64,000 bases of DNA from contig CACJTU010000004.1 in the NCBI GenBank assembly GCA_902596375.1, positions 1 through 64,000 on the forward strand. The letters run 5' to 3'. Origin of the DNA: an uncultured Pelagibacteraceae bacterium (lineage in GTDB: Bacteria > Pseudomonadota > Alphaproteobacteria > Pelagibacterales > Pelagibacteraceae). The first letter of the stretch is position 1, and each line of letters opens with the position of its first letter. The translations under genes and the position numbers were made by a program. Below the pieces are notes generated by a model that saw only the letters and a list, made by a program, of their open reading frames with translations, was not told the origin of the DNA and did no database searches. Shown here in pieces: positions 52,482-61,230 of the stretch.

Positions 52482-54886
52482 TAGCTTCTCATTTTTTGAC
52501 CACTTGGATCGTAAAGTGGTTCTTTAATAATTGAACAATTAAATAAATCTCCATTTATCTCTACTTGAATTTTATTTTCAGATTTAATGTTTTTTTGATC
52601 AACAAAAGTAAACGCTACACTTTTGTTTACAAAATGAGCAAACCCACCTGAAGTTACATAGCCAATACTTTTATCTCCATTCAAGACGGCTTCATTATTT
52701 GTTACATCAATTTCATTTGTTTCAACAATTAATGGTACGAGTTTATTTGAAGAATTTTCCTTTTGTGCACTTTCTTTACCAATAAACTCTTTGTCCCAAT
52801 TTATAAAAGCATCTAAGCCTGTCTCTTTTGCAGTAAAATCAGGTCTATAATCTAAAGTCCAAGCTCCCCAATTTTTCTCCAACCTCATTGACATTAATGC
52901 TCTTCCACCAAAAGGTTTAATATTAAATTCTTTTCCAGCTTCCATTAATTCTTCATAAAGTTTTAGTTGATAGTGAGGTGCTACATAAATTTCATAACCG
53001 AGTTCGCCAGTAAATGAAATTCTATTTATTATAGCCGGAACTCCACCAACAAACATTCTTCTAGAATCTCTAAATTTAAATTTTTCATTTGAAACATCAT
53101 CTCTTACAATTTTTTCCAAAACTTTCCTTGAATTTGGTCCTGCAATAGACAAACCATGATACTCATCAGATCTATTAGAATAACTTAAATTAAATTTATC
53201 TATGTGACTCTCAAACCAACGTCTATGCATTTCTTGAGCAGCTCCAGAACCAAATACCATAAATTCATTTTCATCTAAACAAGCAACCGTTAAATCACCA
53301 CATAATTTTCCTCTATACGACAACATTGGAGATAAAGATATTCTTCCTGGTTTTGGAAGTCTTCCAGCCATTATGTGATCTAAAAATTTTCTAGCATCAG
53401 GACCTTTGAATTCGTGTTTTGAAAAGTTGGCAACTTCGATTAAACCAACATTTTCTCTTACATTAATAACTTCTTTTGAAACATAGTCATGTGATCTTGA
53501 TCTTTTAATAGTAGGTTCTTCATGAGCATCTTCTTTATTATTTGCAAACCACAAAACATTTTCTAATCCAAAGCTATCTCCCATAACAGCACCTTGATTT
53601 ACAAAACGATCATACAGTGCAGTAGTTTTTTGTTTTCTTCCCTTTGGTAAAGTTTCGTTTGGAAAAGTCATAATAAATCTTCGCTCATAATTTTCTGAGG
53701 ATTTTATTGTTCCATATTGAGGTGATGCATAATCTCCAAATCTTGCAACATCCATTGCCCAAACGTCAATTGATGGTTCTCCATCAATAATCCATTCTGC
53801 TATACATTTTCCAACACCACCGCCTTGGCAAAATCCAGCCATAACACCAACAGCAACCCAATAATTTTTCATTCCTGGTACTGGACCAATAAGAGGGCTT
53901 CCATCTGGACCAAAAGTAAAAGGTCCATTAACTATATTTTTTATTCCTGCCCGCTCTAATGCTGGCATTCTCTCAAACCCAATTGCCAATCTATCTTCAA
54001 TGTTATCTAACTTTGGCTCAAGTAACTCATGTCCAAAATTCATTGGTGTGCCTTCAACTTTCCAAGGAGTTGATTTTGGCTCATAAGTTCCAAGCAACAT
54101 TCCTTTTCCTTCTTGTCTAAAGTAAATATTTCCCTCAAAATCTGTTCCAATTGGTAATCTTTGGTCACCCATTGCTTCAATTTCTGGAATAGGTTCAGTG
54201 ATTAAATAATGATGCTCCATTGGTTGAACTGGAAGATTAAGCCCAGCTAGTTGACCAACTTCTCTTGCCCAAAGTCCTCCTGCATTAATTACTATTTCAG
54301 CATTGATGTTTCCTTTTTCAGTAAAGACATCCCAAGTTCCGTCCTCTTTTTGTTTCGTATCTTTAACAACAGTGTGAGTATAATATTTTCCACCATGAAT
54401 TTTTGCAGCTTTTGCAAAAGCGTAAGTAACTCCTGAAGGATCAACTTCACCATCGATAGGATCCCATAAGGCCAACAAATATCTAGATGGATCAATTAGA
54501 GGATTTTTCTTTTTAACTTCCTCTAAAGAAATAAATTCTTGGTCAAGCCCCATATATCTTGCTTTTGATCTTTCTCTCTTTAAATAATCAGCCCACACTT
54601 CATTTGAAGCTAAATAAAAACCTCCACTAGGTTTAAAGCCTACAGAATGACCTGACTCTTTTTCTATTTCTTTATATAAGCCTATTGTATAAGCCATCAT
54701 CCTAGAGATATTAGGGTCAGATGAAATCACGTGAACATTTCCCGCTGCGTGCCAAGACGATCCTGAGGTAAGTTCGTTTCTCTCAAGTAAAATGCAATCC
54801 TTTAACCCAAATTTAGATAAATGGTAAAGAATAGAACAACCCACCACACCACCACCTATGATTACAACTTTAGCATTTTTCTCCAT
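52481..54886 (-). CDS. Dimethylglycine/sarcosine dehydrogenase-type FAD enzyme, second copy
   Basis: 801 residues, same plan as the enzyme at 42461: FAD loop VVIIGGGVVGCSILYHLSKFG, WHAAG for covalent flavin, then FAO_M and GcvT domains (about 425-800). Sequence divergence is wide, suggesting a different N-methyl substrate, for example dimethylglycine versus sarcosine. ETF is not encoded beside it, so it probably shares the ETF genes at 40.8-42.5 kb. It follows the methyltransferase-like gene by eight bases. Confidence 0.86.
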   Translation of the reverse strand: MEKNAKVVIIGGGVVGCSILYHLSKFGLKDCILLERNELTSGSSWHAAGNVHVISSDPNISRMMAYTIGLYKEIEKESGHSVGFKPSGGFYLASNEVWADYLKRERSKARYMGLDQEFISLEEVKKKNPLIDPSRYLLALWDPIDGEVDPSGVTYAFAKAAKIHGGKYYTHTVVKDTKQKEDGTWDVFTEKGNINAEIVINAGGLWAREVGQLAGLNLPVQPMEHHYLITEPIPEIEAMGDQRLPIGTDFEGNIYFRQEGKGMLLGTYEPKSTPWKVEGTPMNFGHELLEPKLDNIEDRLAIGFERMPALERAGIKNIVNGPFTFGPDGSPLIGPVPGMKNYWVAVGVMAGFCQGGGVGKCIAEWIIDGEPSIDVWAMDVARFGDYASPQYGTIKSSENYERRFIMTFPNETLPKGRKQKTTALYDRFVNQGAVMGDSFGLENVLWFANNKEDAHEEPTIKRSRSHDYVSKEVINVRENVGLIEVANFSKHEFKGPDARKFLDHIMAGRLPKPGRISLSPMLSYRGKLCGDLTVACLDENEFMVFGSGAAQEMHRRWFESHIDKFNLSYSNRSDEYHGLSIAGPNSRKVLEKIVRDDVSNEKFKFRDSRRMFVGGVPAIINRISFTGELGYEIYVAPHYQLKLYEELMEAGKEFNIKPFGGRALMSMRLEKNWGAWTLDYRPDFTAKETGLDAFINWDKEFIGKESAQKENSSNKLVPLIVETNEIDVTNNEAVLNGDKSIGYVTSGGFAHFVNKSVAFTFVDQKNIKSENKIQVEINGDLFNCSIIKEPLYDPSGQKMRS

Positions 54887-54894
54887 AAATTTAT

Positions 54895-55977
54895 TTATAA
54901 CCTTTCTTTTTCAAAATTTACAATATTGTCTTCAAAATAAATATTTTTTAATTTGGACAATCTCTTTTGAAGAATATTTATATTTTTTTTAGTAAATGAA
55001 ACTTTTTTTTGCTCTATTTCAGAAACTTGTCCCACATAGTTTATTGCATTCCAGACAGAAAAAATATTATTTAGTGAGAATTCCTTCAAATTGATAGATA
55101 AATTATTGAAGGTATATTTTAGTTTTTCTAGTTTAATTTTAAATTTATCTTTTTCTATATTTTTTTTTATTTGAGATATTAATTTTTTGGGTTCTGAATT
55201 TTTATAAAAACCATTCCTTGGATAGTAGTATTTGAGAAATGATCCTGTAAAATCCTTTCCTGATGAGTATATTAGGAACATTTTTCCCTTAAAATTTAAC
55301 AAAGATAAAAGAGGTTTAATAACATTATTTACAGTCTGAATTAAAGGAGACCGAAGCTTAAAACATTGAGATGCAATAATAAAATCATATTTTTTTGGAA
55401 TTTCACTTATATTTCTAGGTATAAAGTCTTTTAATTTTTTTTTTTGATCTTTTCTGTAAATAGTCAAAAAAATTTTTGACTTGGGTTTAATTGAACCATT
55501 TTTGTTATTAAAAGATAATTTCCAATTTTTTCTAACATAAGGACTTAAACTCATTAAGATCTTAGTAAAATCAATACCTTTTTTTCCAACTAATTCTAAT
55601 TTTTCAAATTTTACTTTGTCAGATGTAGAGTTATTTAAATCTTTATAACTACAATTAGTAATATTAAAAATTAAAGTTTTATGTTCAGCAAATCTATCCC
55701 CTAAAAAACTTAGAAGTACATTAATATCATCGATACTTATTTCTTTACCTACAACAAATATAGGTTTATTTGGCAAATATTTATGCAGACCTGACAAAAA
55801 AGTAGATATAATTGTTCCCTCACCAGTACCCGCGTCTAAAACGTTAAAAATTGGTGACCGAGTACTGATTTTTTCTATTTTTTTAAATAAATAAAAAGCA
55901 ATTTTTGATTTTTCATTAGTTGAGTTTACAAATGATAAATATTTGTCTCTAGAGTCAAAAAAAGTTTTTCTCTTCAT
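54895..55977 (-). CDS. Unrecognised methyltransferase-like protein
   Basis: 360 residues. NVLDAGTGEGTI at about 45-56 looks like a SAM-binding motif I, and KYDFIIASQCFKLRSPLI near the middle resembles a methyltransferase motif IV region, but the rest is lysine-rich and unlike families I know. Several long low-complexity runs (KKLISQIKKNIEKDKFKIKL) occur. It sits between BHMT and the dehydrogenase with 8-base gaps, so it is likely part of the betaine pathway. Function unknown. Confidence 0.55.
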   Translation of the reverse strand: MKRKTFFDSRDKYLSFVNSTNEKSKIAFYLFKKIEKISTRSPIFNVLDAGTGEGTIISTFLSGLHKYLPNKPIFVVGKEISIDDINVLLSFLGDRFAEHKTLIFNITNCSYKDLNNSTSDKVKFEKLELVGKKGIDFTKILMSLSPYVRKNWKLSFNNKNGSIKPKSKIFLTIYRKDQKKKLKDFIPRNISEIPKKYDFIIASQCFKLRSPLIQTVNNVIKPLLSLLNFKGKMFLIYSSGKDFTGSFLKYYYPRNGFYKNSEPKKLISQIKKNIEKDKFKIKLEKLKYTFNNLSINLKEFSLNNIFSVWNAINYVGQVSEIEQKKVSFTKKNINILQKRLSKLKNIYFEDNIVNFEKERL

Positions 55978-55985
55978 ATTTATTA

Positions 55986-57026
55986 TCAGTATTTGATCTC
56001 CTTATTTACTTTTTTAAGAGATTTATCTGTTCCATGGTGAAAATGTTTACTCATATCTGGCATGTATTTCATTGAAATTGGTTTTTTGCCAATTGCAACA
56101 GACATTTCTCTAACATGATGAGCTTCAGCACCACAGCATATACCAATAAAATTTATTTTATTCTGAACACAATCTTTTGCAAATTCTGCCATTTCAAATC
56201 TGTTACAAAATAAATTATCTAAAGCTACGGGGAATGCATTTCCACCAGGAATACAATCACAACCATGATCAGTAATATTTAAAAAACCAGGTTCTTCCTC
56301 TGTAGTTCTATAAGGAACTGGAAGCCCTGATACATGACAAGAAACTTTGTCTCTAACTTTTTTTAAAAGTTTCATTGTCATCTCTGGTCCTCTGTAACAA
56401 TTCAATCCAACAACATCAGCACCCAGATCCTCCATCATCTTACATGCATCCTCAGCACTATGTCCTTCTCTAGTTTTATCCCCTCTAGGAATTGCAAAAT
56501 TACAAACTGCAATTAGTCCTGCATCTTTAATTGCTTTTAATGCAATTTTCATTTCATCAGTCCAGCTTATTGTTTCAGCAATAACAAAGTCAACATCAGC
56601 TTCTTTTGCCCAAGCAACTTGCTCTTCGTACATTTGTTGACACTGCTTATGAGTATTTGGATCACCTGGATCAAATACGTTTGTATTTGCCACATCTCCA
56701 CAAACCATCAAATCTAAATCTTTAAATTCAGCTGCAGCATCTTTTGCAATTTTAAGAGCACCTTTTTGCATTGGTTCTAACAAGTGTTCTTTGCCAATTA
56801 TTCTCAACTTTTCTCTGTGACCGTAATAAGTAAACGCCTGAACAACATCTGAACCGGCTCTGATAAATTCTCTATGTAATTGAGTTACTACCTCAGGATG
56901 TTCCAAAACAACTTCAGGAACAAATGGACCTGCTGAAAGATAACCCCTTCTTTCCATTGCAAAAAGATATCCTTCTGCACACATTATTGGACCTTCATTT
57001 AATCTTGTAATAAGATCTTTTTTCAT
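55986..57026 (-). CDS. bhmT: Betaine-homocysteine S-methyltransferase
   Basis: 346 residues. The zinc cysteines are C210 (VGLNCYRG) and C297/C298 (GICCGAEAHHVREM), with spacing as in vertebrate BHMT; the start has EGYLFAMERRGYLSAGPFVPEVV, FTYYGHREKL follows. It moves a methyl from glycine betaine to homocysteine, giving methionine and dimethylglycine, the substrate for the dehydrogenases nearby. Eleven bases follow the Rieske gene. Confidence 0.9.
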   Translation of the reverse strand: MKKDLITRLNEGPIMCAEGYLFAMERRGYLSAGPFVPEVVLEHPEVVTQLHREFIRAGSDVVQAFTYYGHREKLRIIGKEHLLEPMQKGALKIAKDAAAEFKDLDLMVCGDVANTNVFDPGDPNTHKQCQQMYEEQVAWAKEADVDFVIAETISWTDEMKIALKAIKDAGLIAVCNFAIPRGDKTREGHSAEDACKMMEDLGADVVGLNCYRGPEMTMKLLKKVRDKVSCHVSGLPVPYRTTEEEPGFLNITDHGCDCIPGGNAFPVALDNLFCNRFEMAEFAKDCVQNKINFIGICCGAEAHHVREMSVAIGKKPISMKYMPDMSKHFHHGTDKSLKKVNKEIKY

Positions 57027-57037
57027 AATTTACCCTT

Positions 57038-58225
57038 TCATTTAGTTAAATTGGTTGCAACCCACTTATGAAACATCAAAGTAGGAGTATCCATTACAGG
57101 TGAAAAATTTCCACCATTGTAAGCCGGGGAACTTCGACCCTTTTGCATTCCTTCTATTGCAGTTACATCTTCGTTCATAACTTCTTGCCAAAATGCAAAA
57201 TTTTTTTCTCTTATCCCTTTAAACTCATCACTCGAAGCACTTTCATCTCCAATATAATATAATTCAAAGTGTTCTTTTGTTTGATTGTTTGAAATTGGTT
57301 CTAGCCAAAATGCATAAAAATGATCTATATGAATTCCTAACATTACATTTGGATATAATGAGACATATTCTGACTTTTCAGAAAGTTCCGCGGGCCAATT
57401 TGGAAAACATTTAAATTTTATATTTCCATCAAACTGTTGTGAATATTTATCACTACCTTGTCCTGAAAAATTAAAATTTTCATCTTCTATGTGGTAGTGA
57501 TCTGAAATATTTGAAACTCTATTCAGCTCTGGATGTATCCAGGGCAAATGATAGCTTTCGCAATAATTCTCAATAGCAAATTTCCAATTACTATTTACTG
57601 TCATATTAAAGTAACCATTGTCAGAAGCATGTCTTATTAATTTTTGATCTTTTTTAGAAATAAACTTAGACCATCTATCCTCTAGAGGTTTAATAAAATC
57701 TTTAAATGGTTTTGCATTAGAACTAATATTAATAAAAATTAAATCCATCCAAATATTTGATTTAATTTCTTTTAAGTTACTCTTGTTTTTATCGAACCCT
57801 TCAACCTCATGTTTTCCTAGTCCTCCTAAATGTGGAGTAACAGTTAATTTTCCATTAAAATCATAGGACCAAGAATGATAAGGGCATCTTATTACATTTT
57901 TTAATTTACATTCCTGATCAACTAATTTGAAACCCCTATGACTACAAACATTATGAAAAACTTTTACTTCATTCTCTTTGTTTCTAACTATTAGTATTGG
58001 TATTCCTAAAAGATTAAAAGGTTTTGCATCGCCTGGATTTGGTACAGAACTTGCAACTCCAATCATCGTCCAATTATTTTTAAATATTTTTTCTTTCTCA
58101 AACTCTAAATAATCATTATTCAAATAGCATTCATTAGGTAATCCATGAGCTTTCTCTATAGGATTTTTAACAACTTCTATTTTATTGGGATCTAAGATGT
58201 CTGATAATTTTTTATTTAAATTCAT
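57038..58225 (-). CDS. Rieske oxygenase alpha subunit, glycine-betaine-monooxygenase-like
   Basis: 395 residues. [2Fe-2S] ligands C94, H96 (CSHRGF) and C114, H117 (CPYHSW); mononuclear iron ligands H226, H231 and D353 (ENYCESYHLPWIHPE; EDVTAIEGMQKG). The group includes GbcA and choline/carnitine monooxygenases acting on quaternary amines, fitting the gene order before BHMT and facing ProX. Its reductase partner is not in the window. The ATG follows AAGGAGG, itself in a hairpin. Confidence 0.82.
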   Translation of the reverse strand: MNLNKKLSDILDPNKIEVVKNPIEKAHGLPNECYLNNDYLEFEKEKIFKNNWTMIGVASSVPNPGDAKPFNLLGIPILIVRNKENEVKVFHNVCSHRGFKLVDQECKLKNVIRCPYHSWSYDFNGKLTVTPHLGGLGKHEVEGFDKNKSNLKEIKSNIWMDLIFINISSNAKPFKDFIKPLEDRWSKFISKKDQKLIRHASDNGYFNMTVNSNWKFAIENYCESYHLPWIHPELNRVSNISDHYHIEDENFNFSGQGSDKYSQQFDGNIKFKCFPNWPAELSEKSEYVSLYPNVMLGIHIDHFYAFWLEPISNNQTKEHFELYYIGDESASSDEFKGIREKNFAFWQEVMNEDVTAIEGMQKGRSSPAYNGGNFSPVMDTPTLMFHKWVATNLTK

Positions 58226-58267
58226 AAACCTCCTTTTTTTTATTAATTAAAAAATTAATAGAGGCTT
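58226..58267 (-). promoter_or_regulatory. Hairpin that can hide the Shine-Dalgarno site of the Rieske oxygenase gene
   Basis: On the transcript, AAGCCUC (58267-58261) can pair with GAGGUUU (58232-58226), which covers the Shine-Dalgarno sequence. Between them is a perfect 8-base inverted repeat with a 4-base loop (58241-58260, TATTAATT and AATTAATA). A stem shielding the ribosome site just before the ATG suggests translational control, perhaps by a metabolite. No known riboswitch core was recognised. Covariation is needed to decide. Confidence 0.5.
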
Positions 58268-58393
58268 AAAATTATCTTTCTTTAATTATGATTTGTTGAA
58301 AAACAGTTTTGCAATTTAAAATATAAACAAATTCTTTGAAAAAAAAATTTGCAGAAAAAGTCATGATAAAACCTTAAACAAAAATTTAGGACA

Positions 58394-58468
58394 GTTAAAG
58401 ACAATTTAACTTCAACCAGTAGTTGAATTAAATTTGCATTATTAATCTCAATGTGTTCAATTTAACTT
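58394..58468. promoter_or_regulatory. Overlapping inverted and direct repeats in the Rieske-proX intergenic region
   Basis: In the 271-base divergent gap 58226-58496, GTTAAA/TTTAAC pair at 58394-58410, and AATTTAACTTCAAC (58403-58416) pairs with GTTGAATTAAATT (58422-58434) with one bulge. An 11-base direct repeat CAATTTAACTT occurs at 58402 and 58458. They probably include operator or promoter elements for proX. No regulator gene is adjacent; the rest of the gap is AT-rich without other features. Confidence 0.45.
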
Positions 58469-58496
58469 TAAAATGAATCAAATGTTGGGAGATATA

Positions 58497-59507
58497 ATGA
58501 AAATTAAAAGAATACTTCTTTCCCTGGCTGTTGTTTTTGGTCTCACTTCTTTTGGAAGTGTAGCTAATGCTGCTTGTGGAAATATAACAATCGCTAATAT
58601 GAACTGGGCTTCAGCAAATTTCATGGCTGAGGTTGATAAAATTATATTAGAAGAAGGTTACGGATGTTCTGTAGAATTGGTGCCAGGTGCTACAATGCCT
58701 ACGTTTACATCTATGCAAGAAAAAGGTGAGCCAGATGTTGCTCCAGAATTTTGGGCTAACGCTGCTATCATCGCTTTGAATAAAGCTGTTGATGAAGGAA
58801 AAATGCACTCACTTAATAAAGCGCCAATTACTGGTTTGGGTGAAGGATGGTGGGTATTACCTCACACACTTAAAAAACATCCGGAGTTAACAACTGCTGA
58901 AGCAATTTTAGCAAGACCAGATCTGTTTCCTCATCCAGAGGATCCATCAAAAGGTGGTTTCCATATTTGTCCTCCAGGCTGGAACTGTGAATTAAGTAAT
59001 AGAAATCTTTACAAAGCTTTTGACATGGAAGCAAAAGGTTGGGCTATTGTTGAAACAGGTTCTGCTGCAGGATTAGATGGTTCAATTGCTAAAGCTGCTG
59101 AGCGAGGTGAAAACTGGTTTGGTTACTATTGGTCACCAACAGCTATAATCGGTAAATACGATATGAGAGCTGTAGACATGGGAGCTTGGGGTGGAAAAGA
59201 TAACTGGGACAAATGTATAGTTTTACCAGAACAAGAATGTGGGGACCCTAAAGCAACTTCATGGACAAAATCTGAAGTTTACACAATCGTAACTGACAAT
59301 TTCAAGAATACAGCTGGAAGTGCTGGTATGGAATACTTTAAAAAAAGAACATATCCAGGTCCAGTAATGAACGGTATGTTAGTTTGGATGGGTGAAAACC
59401 AAGCAGAAGGTGCTGATGCTGCAATTGAATTCCTTAAAACTCAAGAGAGCGTTTGGAGTAAATGGGTTTCAAGTGATGCTGCAAAAAAAATCAAAAAAGC
59501 ACTATAA
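58497..59507 (+). CDS. proX: Glycine betaine/proline ABC transporter binding protein
   Basis: About 336 residues from the ATG at 58497, which follows GGGAG; an in-frame ATG eight codons earlier gives a poorer signal peptide. Signal sequence MKIKRILLSLAVVFGLTSF with cleavage near ANAACG, then ITIANMNWASANFMAEVDKIILEEGYG and PEFWANAA, the OpuAC/ProX type. Conserved tryptophans (GEGWWVLP, GYYWSPTA) form a cage for quaternary ammonium ligands. Delivers betaine-like substrates to the permease. Confidence 0.92.
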   Translation: MKIKRILLSLAVVFGLTSFGSVANAACGNITIANMNWASANFMAEVDKIILEEGYGCSVELVPGATMPTFTSMQEKGEPDVAPEFWANAAIIALNKAVDEGKMHSLNKAPITGLGEGWWVLPHTLKKHPELTTAEAILARPDLFPHPEDPSKGGFHICPPGWNCELSNRNLYKAFDMEAKGWAIVETGSAAGLDGSIAKAAERGENWFGYYWSPTAIIGKYDMRAVDMGAWGGKDNWDKCIVLPEQECGDPKATSWTKSEVYTIVTDNFKNTAGSAGMEYFKKRTYPGPVMNGMLVWMGENQAEGADAAIEFLKTQESVWSKWVSSDAAKKIKKAL

Positions 59508-59520
59508 TTAAAAATATTAT

Positions 59521-59542
59521 CAAACCCGCTTCGGCGGGTTTG
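59521..59542 (+). terminator. Hairpin terminator or attenuator between proX and proW
   Basis: CAAACCCGC (59521-59529) and GCGGGTTTG (59534-59542) form a 9-base stem on a TTCG tetraloop, followed by a short ATTTAATA stretch. The strong stem with little U-run after it probably ends most but not all transcripts, giving more binding protein than permease. Confidence 0.85.
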
Positions 59543-59556
59543 ATTTAATAAAAATT

Positions 59557-60444
59557 ATGGACTTCTTTAATAAAATTCCTGTAATGGATAGAACAGCTCT
59601 TAGAGAGCTTAAAAAAGGAATTGATTCTAGTTTCAAAGAATTTTCTAGAGCGTATGGAGATGGGATTGAGGGTTTTTTTGATCCACTATTACATTTTTTA
59701 ATTTGGTTAGAAAAATTATTAGTAAACAGTCCATGGCCTTTGGTAATTGGTGTATTTGCTTTATTAGCTTGGATTGGATCGAGAAGTGTTAAGCTTGTTA
59801 TTGGTACAGTTGTTTGCTTTATAGTAATTGGTTATTTTGGTATGTGGAAAAATTGCATGGCTACAGTTGCAATCATTTCCGTTTCTACATTAGTTTGCAT
59901 TGTTGTGGGAATTCCAATAGGAGTGTTAATGTCAAAATCAGCAAGAGCAGAAAAAGCAATTTTGCCTGTTTTAGATATGATGCAAACTATTCCAAGCTTT
60001 GTATATTTAATTCCAATCATTATGCTTCTTGGTATCGGTAAAGTGCCTGGTTTGCTTGCTGTATGTATTTATGCTCTCCCTCCTATTGTAAGATTAACAA
60101 ATCTAGGGATTAGAGAAGTTGATAAAGAAACTTTAGAAGCTAGCGAAGCTTTTGGGGCAACACCGATGCAAAAATTAAAATCTGTTCAAATCCCACTTTC
60201 TCTACCAACTATTTTTGCTGGGATTAACCAAACAATTATGATGGCTTTAGCAATGGTAGTGATTGCTTCAATGATAGGTGTAAAAGGCTTAGGAGTCCCT
60301 ATTTTACAGGCAATTTCCAACCAATATTTAGCACTTGGAATGATGAATGGATTAGCAATCGTAGCTCTGGCAATTATCTTTGATAGAGTAACTCAACAGT
60401 ACGGACAAAGAATTCAAAAGCACAGAGGTCAGTTAAAAAAGTAA
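59557..60444 (+). CDS. proW: Glycine betaine/proline ABC transporter permease
   Basis: 295 residues. Several transmembrane segments and the permease loop KETLEASEAFGATPMQKLKSVQIPLSLPTIFAGINQTIMMALAMVVIASMIG are the OpuAB/ProW pattern, with VVGIPIGVLMSKSARAEKAILPVLDMMQTIPSFVYLIP before it. The N-terminal 75 residues are periplasm/helix extension common in the family. No ATPase gene (proV) is adjacent; the next genes are MTHFR and GcvT-type. Confidence 0.9.
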   Translation: MDFFNKIPVMDRTALRELKKGIDSSFKEFSRAYGDGIEGFFDPLLHFLIWLEKLLVNSPWPLVIGVFALLAWIGSRSVKLVIGTVVCFIVIGYFGMWKNCMATVAIISVSTLVCIVVGIPIGVLMSKSARAEKAILPVLDMMQTIPSFVYLIPIIMLLGIGKVPGLLAVCIYALPPIVRLTNLGIREVDKETLEASEAFGATPMQKLKSVQIPLSLPTIFAGINQTIMMALAMVVIASMIGVKGLGVPILQAISNQYLALGMMNGLAIVALAIIFDRVTQQYGQRIQKHRGQLKK

Positions 60445-60501
60445 ATTAGTCTCAATCGAATTTTCTAGACTCATATTTCAAAATAAATAAAGATCTTCTC
60501 T

Positions 60502-61230
60502 ATGAATTTTTCATTGGAAATAGGTCCTAAAACAGAGGTTGATACAGTTCCAGCGTTGTCTGACATTTATATAACAATGCTACCTGGAGGTGATTACAGA
60601 GAAACTGCTGATAAAGCAGTAGAACTTGTAAAAAAAGGATTTAACCCCGTGCCTCATTTTCCTGCTAGATCAATGCATGATGAAAAAGAACTTAAAGATT
60701 ATGTTTCTAGATGCAAAGATGGAGGCGTAAAGCAGGCCTTAATTATTGGAGGCGGGAGAGAACCAGCAGGTAAATTTGATAGTTCATTTCAACTTTTAGA
60801 GACAGGTTATTTTGAAAAAATGAAAATAGGAATTGCTGGACATCCTGAGGGGAGTCCTGATATATCCGATTCAGATTTAGAAAAAGCTATGATAGATAAA
60901 AAGCCTTACGCTGATTATATTGTAACACAGTGGTTGCTAGATCCTCAGCCTATTATAGATTTTATTTCTAAGCAAAGCGTACCAGTGCATGTGGGAATTA
61001 CTGGGCCATTAAAAATATCTAGCTTGATTAAATTTGCTAATATTGTGGGGGCAAAAAATTCCTTAAACTTTCTTAAATCTAATTTTAGTAAGGCATTGGA
61101 TTTATTGAAACCTAAAGACCCTAATGATTTAATTGGGAAAGTTAAATCGCATACTGATAACTTCCACATTTATACATTCGGCGGCTTGAAGGAAACTAAC
61201 AAGTGGTTGAAGGAGAATAGTTATGTCTAA
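60502..61230 (+). CDS. Methylenetetrahydrofolate-reductase-family protein (short)
   Basis: 242 residues, shorter than usual MetF (about 290). TIM-barrel pieces seen are FSLEIGPKTEVD, VPHFPARSMHDEKELKDYVSRC, ALIIGGGREPAG, GIAGHPEGSPDIS (with histidine and glutamate of the substrate region), and IVTQWLLDPQPIIDFI. It likely interconverts methylene- and methyl-folate. Its last eight bases overlap the DmdA-like gene, so the two may act in series. Confidence 0.83.
   Translation: MNFSLEIGPKTEVDTVPALSDIYITMLPGGDYRETADKAVELVKKGFNPVPHFPARSMHDEKELKDYVSRCKDGGVKQALIIGGGREPAGKFDSSFQLLETGYFEKMKIGIAGHPEGSPDISDSDLEKAMIDKKPYADYIVTQWLLDPQPIIDFISKQSVPVHVGITGPLKISSLIKFANIVGAKNSLNFLKSNFSKALDLLKPKDPNDLIGKVKSHTDNFHIYTFGGLKETNKWLKENSYV

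Noticed and set aside
58226..58472. Known SAM-II/SAM-V or glycine riboswitch before the betaine operon
   Set aside because: I could not find a recognisable core sequence or pseudoknot of these classes; only the Shine-Dalgarno-masking hairpin is supported.
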